Origin: Sepiola atlantica | Taxonomy: Eukaryota > Mollusca > Cephalopoda > Sepiida > Sepiolidae | NCBI GenBank assembly: GCA_963556195.1 | Contig: OY744520.1 | Coordinates: forward strand, 155,555,607-155,619,606 | Reading direction: 5' to 3' | DNA: 64,000 nucleotides | Shown here: positions 14,724-24,394 of the stretch, one piece after another | How positions within the stretch are numbered: position 1 is the stretch's first letter | How the letters are laid out: each line of letters opens with the position of its first letter | Program-made: the position numbers and the translations under genes | The notes under the pieces: generated by a model | Told to the model about the DNA's origin: nothing | The model's input: the letters and a program-made list of their open reading frames with translations, nothing else | The model's database searches: none

Positions 14724-14882
14724 AGTCAGGTTTATTTTATATTCACATAACTATTTTGTATTTGCACATTTCCAAAAAGCATAACATTTTTGTGAACTGT
14801 ATTTTTTACTGTCCGTTTATTTTGTCGTGGGCCAAGCAACATTTTTATATCAATATCGCCTCTTCAACACCACAAATTCATA

Positions 14883-14885
<3 letters not shown>

Positions 14886-14931
<46 letters not shown>
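14886..14931. repeat. (AT)n microsatellite
   Basis: About 20 AT units. Confidence 0.95.
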
Positions 14932-15602
14932 GTAGTCTGAAAATATGTCTATTCCAGTTAAGATAGAGGTGTCCATGTTTCATGCCACAGGAAATCATCA
15001 GAGTAAGTACACGGATGTTGTTATTTATTACTTTAATATCAAAATAGTGTTTAGTCTAGCAAATAAACCATTCAGATTCGTTGTTATTTCTTCCTCACAG
15101 ATTAATGTGTTCATTGGCTAATGACCGAGCTTTTTTCAAACAAAGGTCTGGCCGGATTTACTTGATAGCTTTGTCGTTTGTTTTGTTTGAGTGTGGTGCA
15201 TCCCTTTTTAAAGTATGTCGCATTAACAGCTGATCATTTTTAACACGTGCGTGACTGCAATAAGTTTTCCTATTCGTGTTGTTATTCGTTACAAATTTAG
15301 CTATTGATTTAGTTTAATTCTTATTTATTTTATCTTAGTTATTTGTTTTGTATATAGTTATGTTTAAGTGATGTGCATTCTATGCCTACAGTTGGTTACT
15401 ATTTTGCTTCTACAGTTTATGAAGTTTTAGTGATCTTTAAAACATTCAATACCAAACATCTAATTCAAACATATTGTACTTTGTTCAGTACAAACTAACT
15501 CCTTTACCAAATGCACTGTGACATTATTGTTGATTTAGCCAGGATTCAGCCTACGACTATCTACTTGACAATTGCCGATTCTAACAATTCAACATTTAAG
15601 GT
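14932..15602. other. AT-rich non-coding stretch
   Basis: Nothing recognised. Confidence 0.45.
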
Positions 15603-15904
15603 GCCGTTAGCAAGGCAAATCTGTATGATTATATAACATTTACAACTACCAGAGAGTGCTCTATTTGAATTTAAAAAAAAAGCTTTGCAATATTGCTAAT
15701 GGTAGTTGGCGGGATCGCATACCACTCTCGATCGATCATAAAAAAGGGCATATAATCATCAACAAACAGACTATTTCGCCGTATCGCAGCTTTTCGCTAT
15801 GGCTTGACAGGCAACTTCTTCGAGCCGCTATCGAACGAACCGCATTCTAGTTGACACCTGGCGATTTTTAACTATTTGATTGTTTAGTATACGCCGTTAG
15901 CAAG
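15603..15904. mobile_element. 278-bp insert bounded by 12-bp direct repeats
   Basis: The 12-mer gccgttagcaag occurs at 15603-15614 and again, identical, at 15893-15904. The 278 bp between them are more GC-rich than the flanks and hold an open frame of 64 codons (15656-15847) with a poly-Lys run encoded by an A-run; I do not recognise the peptide. A 12-bp identical direct repeat on both sides is what a target-site duplication from LINE-type or other transposition looks like, so the interior is probably an inserted fragment. The A-run is internal rather than at an end, which does not fit a simple poly-A tail. Confidence 0.4.
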
Positions 15905-16155
15905 TAAAACATATATGCATATATAAACATTTACTCTTACTTTCAATTACTTTATATTTTTTCAAATTTTGAATTGTGGCTTTTCCACTGCCGACTTATA
16001 TATCTATGTAATTCCTCTGATGATAAGATTTTAATCTTTGAAAAGCCTTGGCTTAAGGAAAGAAAAATAAACATGTTTTTACCGAGTACACCTTGCATTG
16101 AACAATCGAAGTTGAAATGGATTTGTCATTCGTACATTTTTATCTCTCTTCTTTC

Positions 16156-16157
<2 letters not shown>
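15905..16157. other. AT-rich non-coding stretch
   Basis: Nothing recognised. Confidence 0.4.

Positions 16158-16209
<52 letters not shown>
16158..16209. repeat. (AT)n microsatellite
   Basis: About 26 AT units. Confidence 0.95.
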
Positions 16210-16213
<4 letters not shown>

Positions 16214-18206
16214 TTACGATGAATTATTATCCCCAGTTACATGTGTTTCTTCCTTTTTTACCGGAATCTTCAGTGTGCAGGGTGATTGCTCTGCCGGTCC
16301 GACGATTCGAAACCTTCAGTCGGAAGTCAACATTTTAACTTTTGTCTGAACGCTGAGAACAATTGGACCACAACACCAACCACGTTAAAATAAGAGAATG
16401 AAGATCTACTTATGTCTAAGTTAGGAGACACATATAGAAGGCTGTCAGCAACAGTGTTCAACGACGAGTCAGCCGGGACTTAGCATTACACATTTAAATT
16501 TAATATCATAATTTTATAATTCTCTTCAAGCGCTCGCCTTAGTACTAAAGGAGATAAACAATATTCTGATAAATATTATTAAATACTTATCGACAGACAC
16601 ATGCGTTTCATCCTTTTTACCAGGAATATACATCACTTAAAACATATAAGTTTTCTTCTGTCTTGGAATTGAGTTAAACTTTCGGACGCTTACGAGATAT
16701 CGTTCATCAATTAGTAAGTGTGCTTTCGAAACATTATATGGATCAAATGTCTACTTCAAGGTTATTTGGTATTTTACAAGTCAATAATTCATCATTGTAT
16801 TTAATAATTGGTCAATATGTAACATTTTGTCAGCTAGATATTCGCGATCGAATTCAGACGCGGGTCTCACATTTTATTTTTATTTTTCTTCCTCCAACGC
16901 TTTACACCACTGTAACACCGACGTGATGTGATTGATAACTGTATTTCCTATTGTATATAACAACAGACTGTGTTCTGGCAAACTGTCTATATTGGTCCCA
17001 GATCACTTTAGGAATACATCGACTGACTCGAAACTCACAACGGAATCTTCTAGATATTGATGTGGGGTTACGAAGACGGTCTTTTTACTCGAAATGCCAG
17101 TTTACCACTCACTTCGATCTTATTGTTTTCGTTTTCTAATGAAGTAAACTCTTCTAGGTTTTAAGTAAATTGATTAATTCCCTCTTAAATTCTCTTCTTT
17201 CTACAATTGATTTAGGGACTTACACGTACAATAAAATGTTCTGGTGAAAAACATCTGGACAGTATCCATATACTCCAAAAGTGATAGAGAGTACCCCTCT
17301 GTATTAAGAGGATCCTGAAGTCAAAGTACTGTGTTGTGCTAAATTTCTAAATAAGGCGGTCTTGAAGTTCTGCCGCATCCAGCTTATACTCCATACATTT
17401 CTCCCTATATACAGTATGAAAGGTCAGCGATTTGATTCATGGTATGATGTTGATAAACTCTGTCTAGAAATTTTCGATTCAAAGTTTTGAGCAATTCCGA
17501 GAGCTAACGTATCGTAGACACAATACAGTAGAAAATGAGTGTATTACATTAAAGAATAGTTGTTTTTATTTTTCTATAAATGCTTGCATAATAAATAAAT
17601 AACAATTAACACGATGCACTAACTTTTGCTTCAACCTTATGTAAATACGGGGGTATGTACGTGCGTATGTATACTTATCTATATTAAAATTGACAATTTT
17701 AATTACTAATCAAAGTAAGAACACACCCACAAACACACACCCGCATCCACACACATACACACACGTATAACTCGGATCCTGTTTCTTACTTTTCGTTTTA
17801 TTTAAATTACATGTGTAAAGTTGTCTAATGCTTTTTGAAAATGACTCTCATTCGTATCTTACAGTCTGACCGTTTCACTGATCTCGCTTGCTTCCTGTCA
17901 GCATGCCGTCATTTCTCAGTGATTAAGCCAGCTTAACAACAATCTTTGCTCAACCAGCCTAGGTTTATGGCGTACCAGGTATAGGTAGGTACAGATACAA
18001 CTACATGTTATTAGTATGAAGGTTTATTCTAGAAATATCTCTCAAGCAGTCCGTATTTGTCTTTAACCCAGTTTTGTTATATACATATAAAGGAAAATGT
18101 GTAGTTCATGCCTTTCCCAAAAATATTCGGCAAGGGTTGACCTCGTTACAGCTGATTACGTAGTCTCTTAAAATCTCCATTCGGTTAAATAACGTAGCTA
18201 ATATAT
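16210..18206. other. AT-rich non-coding stretch
   Basis: No gene seen. At about 16295-16315, ggtttcgaatc on the minus strand resembles a B box within a slightly GC-richer patch, perhaps a SINE scrap. A diverged (CA)n patch lies at about 17720-17765. Confidence 0.45.
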
Positions 18207-18223
18207 GCACACACACACACACG

Positions 18224-18279
<56 letters not shown>
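18207..18279. repeat. (CA)n-(TA)n compound microsatellite
   Basis: A short CA run with one CG interruption passes into about 26 TA units. Confidence 0.95.
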
Positions 18280-18281
<2 letters not shown>

Positions 18282-18788
18282 GTTTCATTCTACTAGAGTC
18301 GAAGATCTCAGAAACAAAGGGGTCCATTCCCGGAGCTAACACTTGATCTAGATATAAGCTACATAGATATTCGAATATTCCAACAAATTTCTCTTTTACC
18401 TGTCAAACGTTGAGTTAGTAACGAAGATAAAAACAATACTCTTCCTCTCCCCAATTGACCAGTCAACTATGTTATGCGATATCTTACTTGCAACACTTTG
18501 GTCTTACCGGATTGCAAGAGAATAATTTATCTTGTCTGGTAGAGTATCCAGCTAAGAGCCGTTACTTAGGGTTACATCACTAAAAGAAGGTGCACCATTT
18601 CTCGTATGAGCCAGTGTATAGCCGTCTAGATAGGATCTTGCTTGTACTTCGAATAATATGTTATTTTGAGTTGTTTATCAGAGTTTACTCAAAGGTAAAG
18701 TACCCTTATGCCAGGTCGTCTTGACACACCTTTGTACAGAGAAACCGAAGACACTCGAGGATAATGTCTAGTAGGTAATTCAAACTTC

Positions 18789-18866
<78 letters not shown>

Positions 18867-18887
18867 GTGTGTGTGTGTGCGTGTGTT
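18789..18887. repeat. (AT)n-(GT)n compound microsatellite
   Basis: A long TA tract with one internal tgt break, ending in a GT run. Confidence 0.95.
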
Positions 18888-18953
18888 TCTTTGTGCTATT
18901 TCATGATAGTTTCATAACAACATCAATGGAATATGTCATCAACGAAATACCAC

Positions 18954-18954
<1 letters not shown>

Positions 18955-18995
<41 letters not shown>
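18955..18995. repeat. (AT)n microsatellite
   Basis: About 20 TA units, only ~70 bp from the preceding tract. Confidence 0.95.
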
Positions 18996-18998
<3 letters not shown>

Positions 18999-20057
18999 AA
19001 TTTATGATCGCTGTATTATTTTTTATTAATTAATTATATAAGCGTAAATCTGTTAAAATGAAACCATAGTATTCATAACATTGGAATTTTCAAAATAATA
19101 TATCGATATCATTCCAGAATTTAAAAAAATATCTTACAAACGTTAAATCTAAAGTTGTATATGCATAATCGAATTGACAAATTAATATATGTGAATAGTA
19201 AAGTAATCAAATTGCTAAGTATTGCTGTTCAAGTAGCCCATTACTCTGTGAATTGTTTATTAGACATTGTTTTATTAATATTGTTTCTATTAATATCGTA
19301 TGTATTTGTATGTAATACACAGGTAACGGCAGGTAGTTCATCTAGTATATATAATGAAACTTTACTGAATAGGCATTTCGTTTATCTGCCTATGCTCATG
19401 TTTAACTGTATTTATGTTTTACTTATAATGTGCACATCTACTGCACCGTCAGATATGCATATGTATCTTTACATACGGTTCAATAAGTGTAGAATTCAAC
19501 TTGCAATTGCATTTTGTGAATTGATTTATATCATGTTGCTTTCCTGGTGTAAACTTTAACAGTTTCGTTTAATGTGATAATGCGATATCAGATAGTGAAA
19601 TCGAATATGTTCGTGTTACTTAGTACAATTGCGTATGCATAAAAGGAAGTATTTCTCAAATTTTCATGGCGGCCAGAAATGTAATGTATTGAACGCAAAT
19701 CGGCCACTGGAAAATCACGACAAATAATCGCTAACTAGATATTATACTGCAGAGACGAATGTTAACACTTTGTACTTGACAAAGGCAGGATGGAAAACGT
19801 TTATCATTATGAGATTATTTTACAGATTACGGAAAGTTATACAATAACATTTTAAAGTGTTGCTTTATTCTTATTACAGCAAACATTGTACAAAAGGATA
19901 AATAGCTTTACAATATCTTATTATATACGTTAAAAAAATAAAGTCATCAGAGTATTCCTACCTGTTAGAAAATCCGGTCTCACGCGAATGAAAACGTTAC
20001 AGACCCCCAACACGTGGGTTTAGCTACGAACGTAGATTCTCGCCAGAACATTATACG
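18996..20057. other. AT-rich flank of the LTR element
   Basis: No supported gene. The frame at 19155-19559 (134 codons, hydrophobic) is discussed among the rejected items. The last ~90 bp (about 19965-20057) become GC-richer before the LTR starts and contain ctacg-aa-cgtag, a small perfect inverted repeat, so the LTR element may have inserted into, or beside, another repeat. Confidence 0.4.
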
Positions 20058-20385
20058 TGTGAGGAACGTGAAGGGGGCGTACCTGCGAAACGTCCTCGTG
20101 TTTGTCTGTCCTGTTCGCTGCGGATGAAGGAAAAGGATTCAACATGGCGTCCGTGAACCTTTATTACGTACGGTTAACGCGGAGTCTCGCGAAGTCACAT
20201 TGCACGCATGCAAATTAGATGTGCCTCAGCCTAATAAAAGCGGGTCTCTTACCGTTTTCAACGAAACGGTGCGAAGTAAGTGCACGTGTGACAAACGTAG
20301 AGATCTGCTTTGGAAGCTGACAGAGGACTTTGTGATCTACGGACAGAGTGATTTGCGTTTTGTTGGACCATCGTTGTTACTTCAA
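20058..20385 (+). repeat. 5' long terminal repeat
   Basis: It aligns with 24046-24365 at high identity, starting tgtgaggaacgtg against tgtggggaacgtg and staying alignable to ttacttcaa. It begins with TG as LTRs do. It contains an octamer motif atgcaaat (20208-20215) and a polyadenylation signal aataaa (20233-20238), both conserved in the other LTR. Compared with the right copy it keeps 8-9 bp (ctttgtgat region near 20331-20339) that the right copy lost, and it lacks the hairpin sequence found after ttcaa on the right. Confidence 0.9.
20208..20238 (+). promoter_or_regulatory. Octamer motif and poly(A) signal in the LTR
   Basis: atgcaaat at 20208-20215 matches the POU/Oct octamer, and aataaa at 20233-20238 is a standard polyadenylation signal. 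The same pair sits at 24196-24203 and 24221-24226. Function is inferred from motif identity and conservation between the LTRs only. Confidence 0.4.
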
Positions 20386-20397
20386 GCTATTTCGGCC

Positions 20398-21020
20398 ATG
20401 GACAAATTCGACTTGAGATTAATACCCGAGTTCGACAGCTCCCCCTCCGGACCTCGGTAGTCGAGTAGTGGGAGAAAGCCGAGCGCAGACTTTGCAAGAT
20501 AAACGATCCTGCACTGGTCATCGCGCTGAGGCTGACCAAAGGAGCATATTCGGTGTATCAGCAGCTCGGAGACGAACCAGGCCTGGAGGAAGTTAGGCAG
20601 GCGCTATACGCAGCCTTTGCTGTGGACCCTTTCGTCGCCTGGAGACAGTTCACCGAACGGCGGCTTGGGCTAGATGAGACTGTGGACGTCTATCTGGCCG
20701 ATTTGAGGAGGCTAGCCGCGCCGTTCGGTGGAACAAGACAGCGAATACTGGAATGCACTATTTTGATTGGACTCCCAGACAGCGCCAGCAGACTGCTGCG
20801 AGCATCGTCCAAGCTCAGTGAGATTGGGCTTGACGAATTGTTGGCCAGAGCCCGAAAAATTTTGAAAGAGGACACAGAGCCGATTCCGGCAGCTGCGGAA
20901 GCGTCTTCACCACCAACAGAAGACGTGAGATGCTACAAATGTAGCGGGCCGAACCATCTTAAAAATACTCCCGAAGCCGAAGCGGTGCAAAGGACGCGCC
21001 CGATCGAGGAACGTTAAAAC
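20398..21020 (+). pseudogene. gag-like nucleocapsid/capsid remnant
   Basis: The likely start is the ATG at 20398 (MDKFDLRLIPEFD). A one-base shift near 20455 moves the frame, and a TAG at 20466-20468 interrupts it; the frame is then open to 21015. The body has a capsid-like helical stretch (ALYAAFAVDPFVAWRQF, then ILIGLPDSASRLL). Near the end, CYKC-X4-H (from 20931) is a CCHC zinc knuckle that has lost its last cysteine. A second, complete knuckle CYRCNKLGHVARGC is encoded at 21029-21070 in another frame, so a frameshift separates the two. In an active element this protein would coat the RNA genome in virus-like particles. The start lies only 12 bp from the LTR end, too close for a normal primer binding site, which points to a deletion there. 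Confidence 0.75.
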
Positions 21021-21072
21021 GCGTGCGTTGCTACCGGTGCAACAAGCTGGGTCACGTGGCAAGAGGTTGTCC

Positions 21073-21720
21073 TGGAAACGGGCAAGGGGAGTAAGCTATA
21101 GCGCCAGTCTACTCCCAAGATCGTCGCCAAATAAGGCGCTACCGGCAGTGAGCGTGCGTGTAAACGGGCGTGAGCGGTTCGCGCTCGAAGACACCGGGTG
21201 CACGCAGACCCTCGTGCGCAAGGCTTGCTGTGACGCATGGGATGAGGAAAGGGTCCCGGTATTGACGGTTGGCGGTGACTCGATTGCCTCTTGTGGCGTT
21301 AGCATCATTTGCGCGGGTGTCGGCGATTGGCCCACAGTAACCGTACGAGCCTTGGTTGTAAACGGTGACCTGCTCGGTTATGACCTGCTCCTGGGAATGG
21401 ACGTCATCAAGGAATTGGGTGGTGTACGCATTGATTGTGAGGGTAGGGCACATTTCGCAAAAACGGGTCTTGCTCTGAGTGCAGCCATGAAGCTGGAACA
21501 GCCTGATTTTTGTGCGGAATACGACCAGCGCACGAAGTCCTGGACAACCTCGTGGAAGTGGTCGGAGGAGCAGCCACCCGAGCAATTAGGCAATAAGGTG
21601 CCAGAATACAAAATTCCCGCCGGAGCTCGTGTAGAATACGACAAGGAACTACAAACTTGGATTTGTAATGGATGGCTAGTTCCTTATTCAGAGAAGGATT
21701 GTGTCCGCCAAAGTGCCTGA
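21073..21720 (+). pseudogene. Retropepsin-like aspartic protease and start of RT
   Basis: The frame is open from 21028 to 21717. The protease signature is ALEDTGCTQTLV with the catalytic DTG at 21190-21198, and the flap/hydrophobic motif LLGYDLLLGMDVI follows, with GMD at 21394-21402; the spacing is right for a retropepsin of about 110 residues. Family members cleave the Gag-Pol polyprotein as homodimers. Downstream, a linker leads to GWLVPYSEKD, the entry of the RT domain, before the frame is lost just after 21690. The catalytic residues look intact although the polyprotein is broken either side. Gag and protease lie in different frames, but decay and programmed shifting cannot be told apart here. 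Confidence 0.8.
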
Positions 21721-22427
21721 TCCCGTTAATGGCGGTTATCCAACAAAATAAGCAGAAGGTGAGGCCGGTGCTCGACTATCGGGAATTGAATGAGCACGTG
21801 GACCCTTTTACAGCTCGCGCGGACGTATGCACTGAAAAGTTTAGGGAATGGCGGCAAGCGGGATCTAATGCATCTGTACTGGATCTTAACAAAGCAAACC
21901 TTCAAGTGCGTGTACACAGATCACAATGGCCCTATCAAACGGTGCTCATCAAGGGGAAAAGGTATTGCTTAACCCGCACGAGATTTGGACTTAATGTGGC
22001 GCCATCAATTATGCAAATGATTGTTGACGCCATTCTGACTAAGGATGAGCGCATTCAGCGGACAACATCTGCATATACTGATGACGTGTACGTGGACGAA
22101 TAAATAGTATCTGCGGCGCGGGCGAGGGAGCATCTCTACAACTTTGGCCTTCTCAGCAAGGAACCGGAAAGGCTACGGGATGGCGCACGGGTACTTGGTT
22201 TGCAGATCTGGGAGGAAGATGACGTTCGGTATTGGAAACGAGGAAATGAAACCCCGGACATGCCTTGTGGTGTCACACGACGAAACGTATTTTCCTTGTG
22301 CGGAAAGTTAGTTTGACACCTTCCTGTGGGCGGCTGGCTTCGTGTTGCGGTGGCGTTTATCAAGCGGAGAGCCTCCGACGTCACCACTGGATAGGATGAC
22401 AAAACTCATGACGTCCATCTCAATACA
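21672..22427 (+). pseudogene. Reverse transcriptase domain
   Basis: One frame carries the RT blocks in order: RPVLDYRELNEH (near 21765), VLDLNKANLQVRV (near 21880, first catalytic Asp), YCLTRTRFGLNVAPSIMQ (near 21965) and the active site YTDDVYVDE with the Asp pair at 22080-22085. The usual form of the box is Y-x-D-D, so both aspartates survive. A TAA follows at once (22101-22103); the same frame then continues through the connection region with TGA at 22314-22316 and TAG at 22392-22394 but no shift. The protein would copy element RNA into cDNA inside particles. Length and motif spacing fit Ty3/gypsy RT. Confidence 0.85.
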
Positions 22428-23021
22428 ATGCACAAAGAGGTCCTCACCAGAGTTCACAAGAAAGACCCAGCGCGGGGCAGATTGTGCGTCGACAGCCAGC
22501 ACCTTAGTGTGTGGGTCGATGCAAGCTCTCTCGCCATTGGCGTATCGGTGGTCCATGATGAAACGGTGGTGGAAGACGCTTGCTGGTTACGCCCAGAAAA
22601 GGACTTCCAGCACATAAACCTGTCAGAACTTGATGCAGTTATCAAGGGGATAAACTTGGCAATCCTTTGGAAGACGACCACCCTGCGACTATTCACAGAT
22701 TCTGCTTGCGTCTATAAGTGCATTTCAGATACTCTCACCGGGAGGGCCAGAGTACGAACCAAAGCCACGAGCGAGATGATCATCCGACGGCGGCTCGACA
22801 CGATCATGAAGCTGGTGAACGAATACGCGCTGTCAATAGAGGTGTCCCTGGTCAAATGCAGCCTGAACAAAGCAGATTGTTTGACGAGAGTACCTCAAAG
22901 ATGGCTTGATGCCATAAAAAAGACTATTGAACCCATGCAGTCCGCCTGCGCCGCTTCCGTGAGTCCCGTTCGATCTAATCACATCAAAGAAGTCCACCAA
23001 CAAACCGGCACCCTGGGGTAA
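22428..23021 (+). pseudogene. RNase H domain and linker to integrase
   Basis: It lies in the same frame as the RT. The four acidic RNase H residues can be placed: Asp in VWVDASS (22518-22520), Glu in LSELDAV (22626-22628), Asp in FTDSACV (22698-22700) and Asp in NKADCLTR (22875-22877). The family degrades the RNA strand of the RNA-DNA hybrid. A tail rich in Arg/Lys then leads to HIKEVHQQTG, which should begin the zinc-binding N-terminus of integrase, but the frame is lost near 23005 and ends at 23019-23021. The domain itself is uninterrupted, the longest intact catalytic domain in the element. Confidence 0.85.
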
Positions 23022-23840
23022 AGCGGACCCTATATTTCGCTAAGTTGGTTGAACCACGAGTACAGAAGGCAAATGTGTGAAAGTGGTCAAAGACTGTGTA
23101 GCATGGCAATCCATTGATCCAGCAGCCGTTCGCTGGGAGAAAAGAAAGCTGGGAGTGAAAAGCCATTGGAGCCGGCTTGCGATGGATATTACACACCACA
23201 ACGGCGAAGATTTCCTTACTCTCATTGATTGCGGTCCATCCAGGTTTGCGATATGGCGCATGCTGCGCCGGCAAGATGCAGCCATCATCGTTCGTCAGTT
23301 AAACAGTATATTTCTTGAACGTGCCCCCCCCCAACGGAGATATTAACCGACAATAACGCTGCATTCACCAGTGAGCAGTTCAGAAAGTTTACTGATGGCT
23401 GGGGAGTACACCTGAGGTTTCGATGCGCCCACGTACCGAGTGGAAATGGGGTCATCGAGCGGAATCACAGAACCGTCAAAACCATCGCGGCCAGTACGGG
23501 CTGCACGGTATTTGAGGCAGTCTACCTGTATAACGTAATCCCAAAGGATAATATTTCACCCTCTACAGCGCCGGCTGAAACCTTGCACAGGTATCACGTC
23601 AGGGTGAAAGGCATAGCGACTAACCCACTGCCCGAACTCGAAGCAGCCAGAGAGAAACTAAAAGAAGGGGATGTCGTCTGGATTAAGAACCCGCGCGGCA
23701 AGTGTACGACGAAATACGGAATTGGACGCGTCACTGAGGTAATCAGCCCACAGGCGGTGCGGGTCGACGGTATGTCCCGTCACGTTAGCAACGCAACCAT
23801 CACTGGACGACAAGAGCGAGTCGGAGTCAGAGAGCAGTGA
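22981..23840 (+). pseudogene. DDE integrase
   Basis: An N-terminal HHCC-type zinc-binding region is split by a shift near 23005 and its last Cys has become Trp (KDCVAW, codon near 23104). The core follows: AMDITHHNGEDFLTLID with the first Asp at 23185-23187, then a frame slip at a nine-C run (23324-23332), then TDNNAAF with the second Asp at 23349-23351 and GNGVIERNHRTVK with Glu at 23457-23459. The second Asp and Glu have 35 residues between them, the canonical D,D(35)E spacing, and the frame from 23334 to 23837 is open. The C-terminal part (EGDVVWIKNPRGK to VRVDGMSRHV) looks like a GPY/F- or chromo-like tail fold. The protein would insert the cDNA into chromosomes. Confidence 0.85.
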
Positions 23841-24144
23841 GGCATCGCTCTGGCTTGCAGCAGCCCAATCGGACATTGACTCGGATATCAGCAGTATCCC
23901 AGTGGACGCGATGTTTCTCGACCCTCAGACCACGGACGAGAGCACAAGGGAAGATGAGGCTTGCGTTGTCCCCCTCAGAAGAAGCAACCGGCGAAGGCGA
24001 TCGATACCTCCCTGCCATCTCTGTGATCATGAGATCAGGCGGGAGTGTGGGGAACGTGAAGGGGGCTTACCTGCGAAACGTTCTCGTGTTTGTCTCTCCT
24101 GTGCGCCGCGGATGAAGGAAAATAATTCAACATGGCGTCCGTGA
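23812..24144 (+). pseudogene. pol C-terminal acidic and cysteine-rich tail crossing into the 3' LTR
   Basis: After a shift near 23810 a frame stays open to TGA at 24142-24144. It encodes a Ser/Glu/Asp-rich segment (KSESESESSEASLWL), a basic patch (RRSNRRRR) and then CHLCDHEIRREC from about 24012, followed inside the LTR by RVCLSCAPR. The C-x2-C ... C ... C-x2-C pattern looks metal-binding. The coding region therefore overlaps the purine-rich tract at 24037-24045 and the first ~100 bp of the LTR. Whether the tail was part of Pol or a separate product is unknown. I do not recognise the domain. Confidence 0.5.
24037..24045 (+). promoter_or_regulatory. Putative polypurine tract
   Basis: aggcgggag lies directly before the TG of the 3' LTR, where the plus-strand primer of LTR elements sits. 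It is short and has one pyrimidine. Confidence 0.5.
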
Positions 24145-24367
24145 ACCTTTATTACGTACGGTTCACGCGGAGTCTCGCAAAGTCACATTGCACGCATGCA
24201 AATTAGGTGTACCTCAGCCTAATAAAAGCGGGTCTCTTACCGTTTTCAACGAAACGGTGCTAAGTAAGTGCACGTGTGACGAACGTAGAGATCTGCTTTG
24301 GAAGCTGACAGAGGATATACGGACAGAGTGATTTGCGTTTTGTTGGACCTTCCTTATTACTTCAACA
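24046..24367 (+). repeat. 3' long terminal repeat
   Basis: Alignable with 20058-20385 and ending ...ttcaaca, so TG...CA bounded. It carries the same octamer (24196-24203) and aataaa (24221-24226). It has an 8-9 bp deletion in the gacagagga/tatacgg region near 24315. Substitutions against the left copy are scattered, which implies time since insertion. Confidence 0.85.
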
Positions 24368-24393
24368 CGTTCTCCGGCAGAACGCCGTTGAAG
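24361..24393. repeat. Hairpin at the 3' edge of the LTR
   Basis: Starting ttcaacacgttct and ending agaacgccgttgaa around a ccggc loop, this is an almost perfect inverted repeat with a 13-bp stem carrying one bulge. It straddles the apparent LTR terminus. In the 5' LTR the sequence jumps from ttcaa straight to gctatttcgg. Confidence 0.6.
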
Positions 24394-24394
24394 A

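Larger units (their letters stand above)
20058..24367 (+). mobile_element. Ty3/gypsy-type LTR retrotransposon, near full length, inactivated
   Basis: Two ~320-bp direct repeats enclose, in order, gag with zinc knuckles, an aspartic protease, reverse transcriptase, RNase H and a DDE integrase. Integrase downstream of RNase H is the Ty3/gypsy order. Total length is ~4.3 kb, compact for the family but with every expected domain present. Each domain is interrupted: a shift near 20455, stops at 20466, 22101, 22314 and 22392, frame changes near 20980-21070 and 21690-21715, another near 23005, a slip at the C run 23324-23332 and one near 23810. It cannot make its own proteins. The whole unit has much higher G+C and CpG than the flanks. 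No envelope-like gene is present. I cannot see a convincing primer binding site or target-site duplication. Confidence 0.9.

Noticed and set aside
19155..19559. 134-codon open frame with hydrophobic segments
   Set aside because: One frame of this size is not surprising in 64 kb of AT-rich DNA; the residues are those expected from AT-rich codons (Ile, Leu, Tyr, Asn), no signal or family motif is clear, and nothing around it supports a gene.
21014..21644. Long minus-strand frames opposite the gypsy protease
   Set aside because: They are shadows on the opposite strand of the protease-RT coding region in GC-rich DNA.
20058..24367. Endogenous retrovirus with envelope
   Set aside because: Nothing downstream of integrase resembles an envelope; the only extra coding potential is the short cysteine-rich tail.
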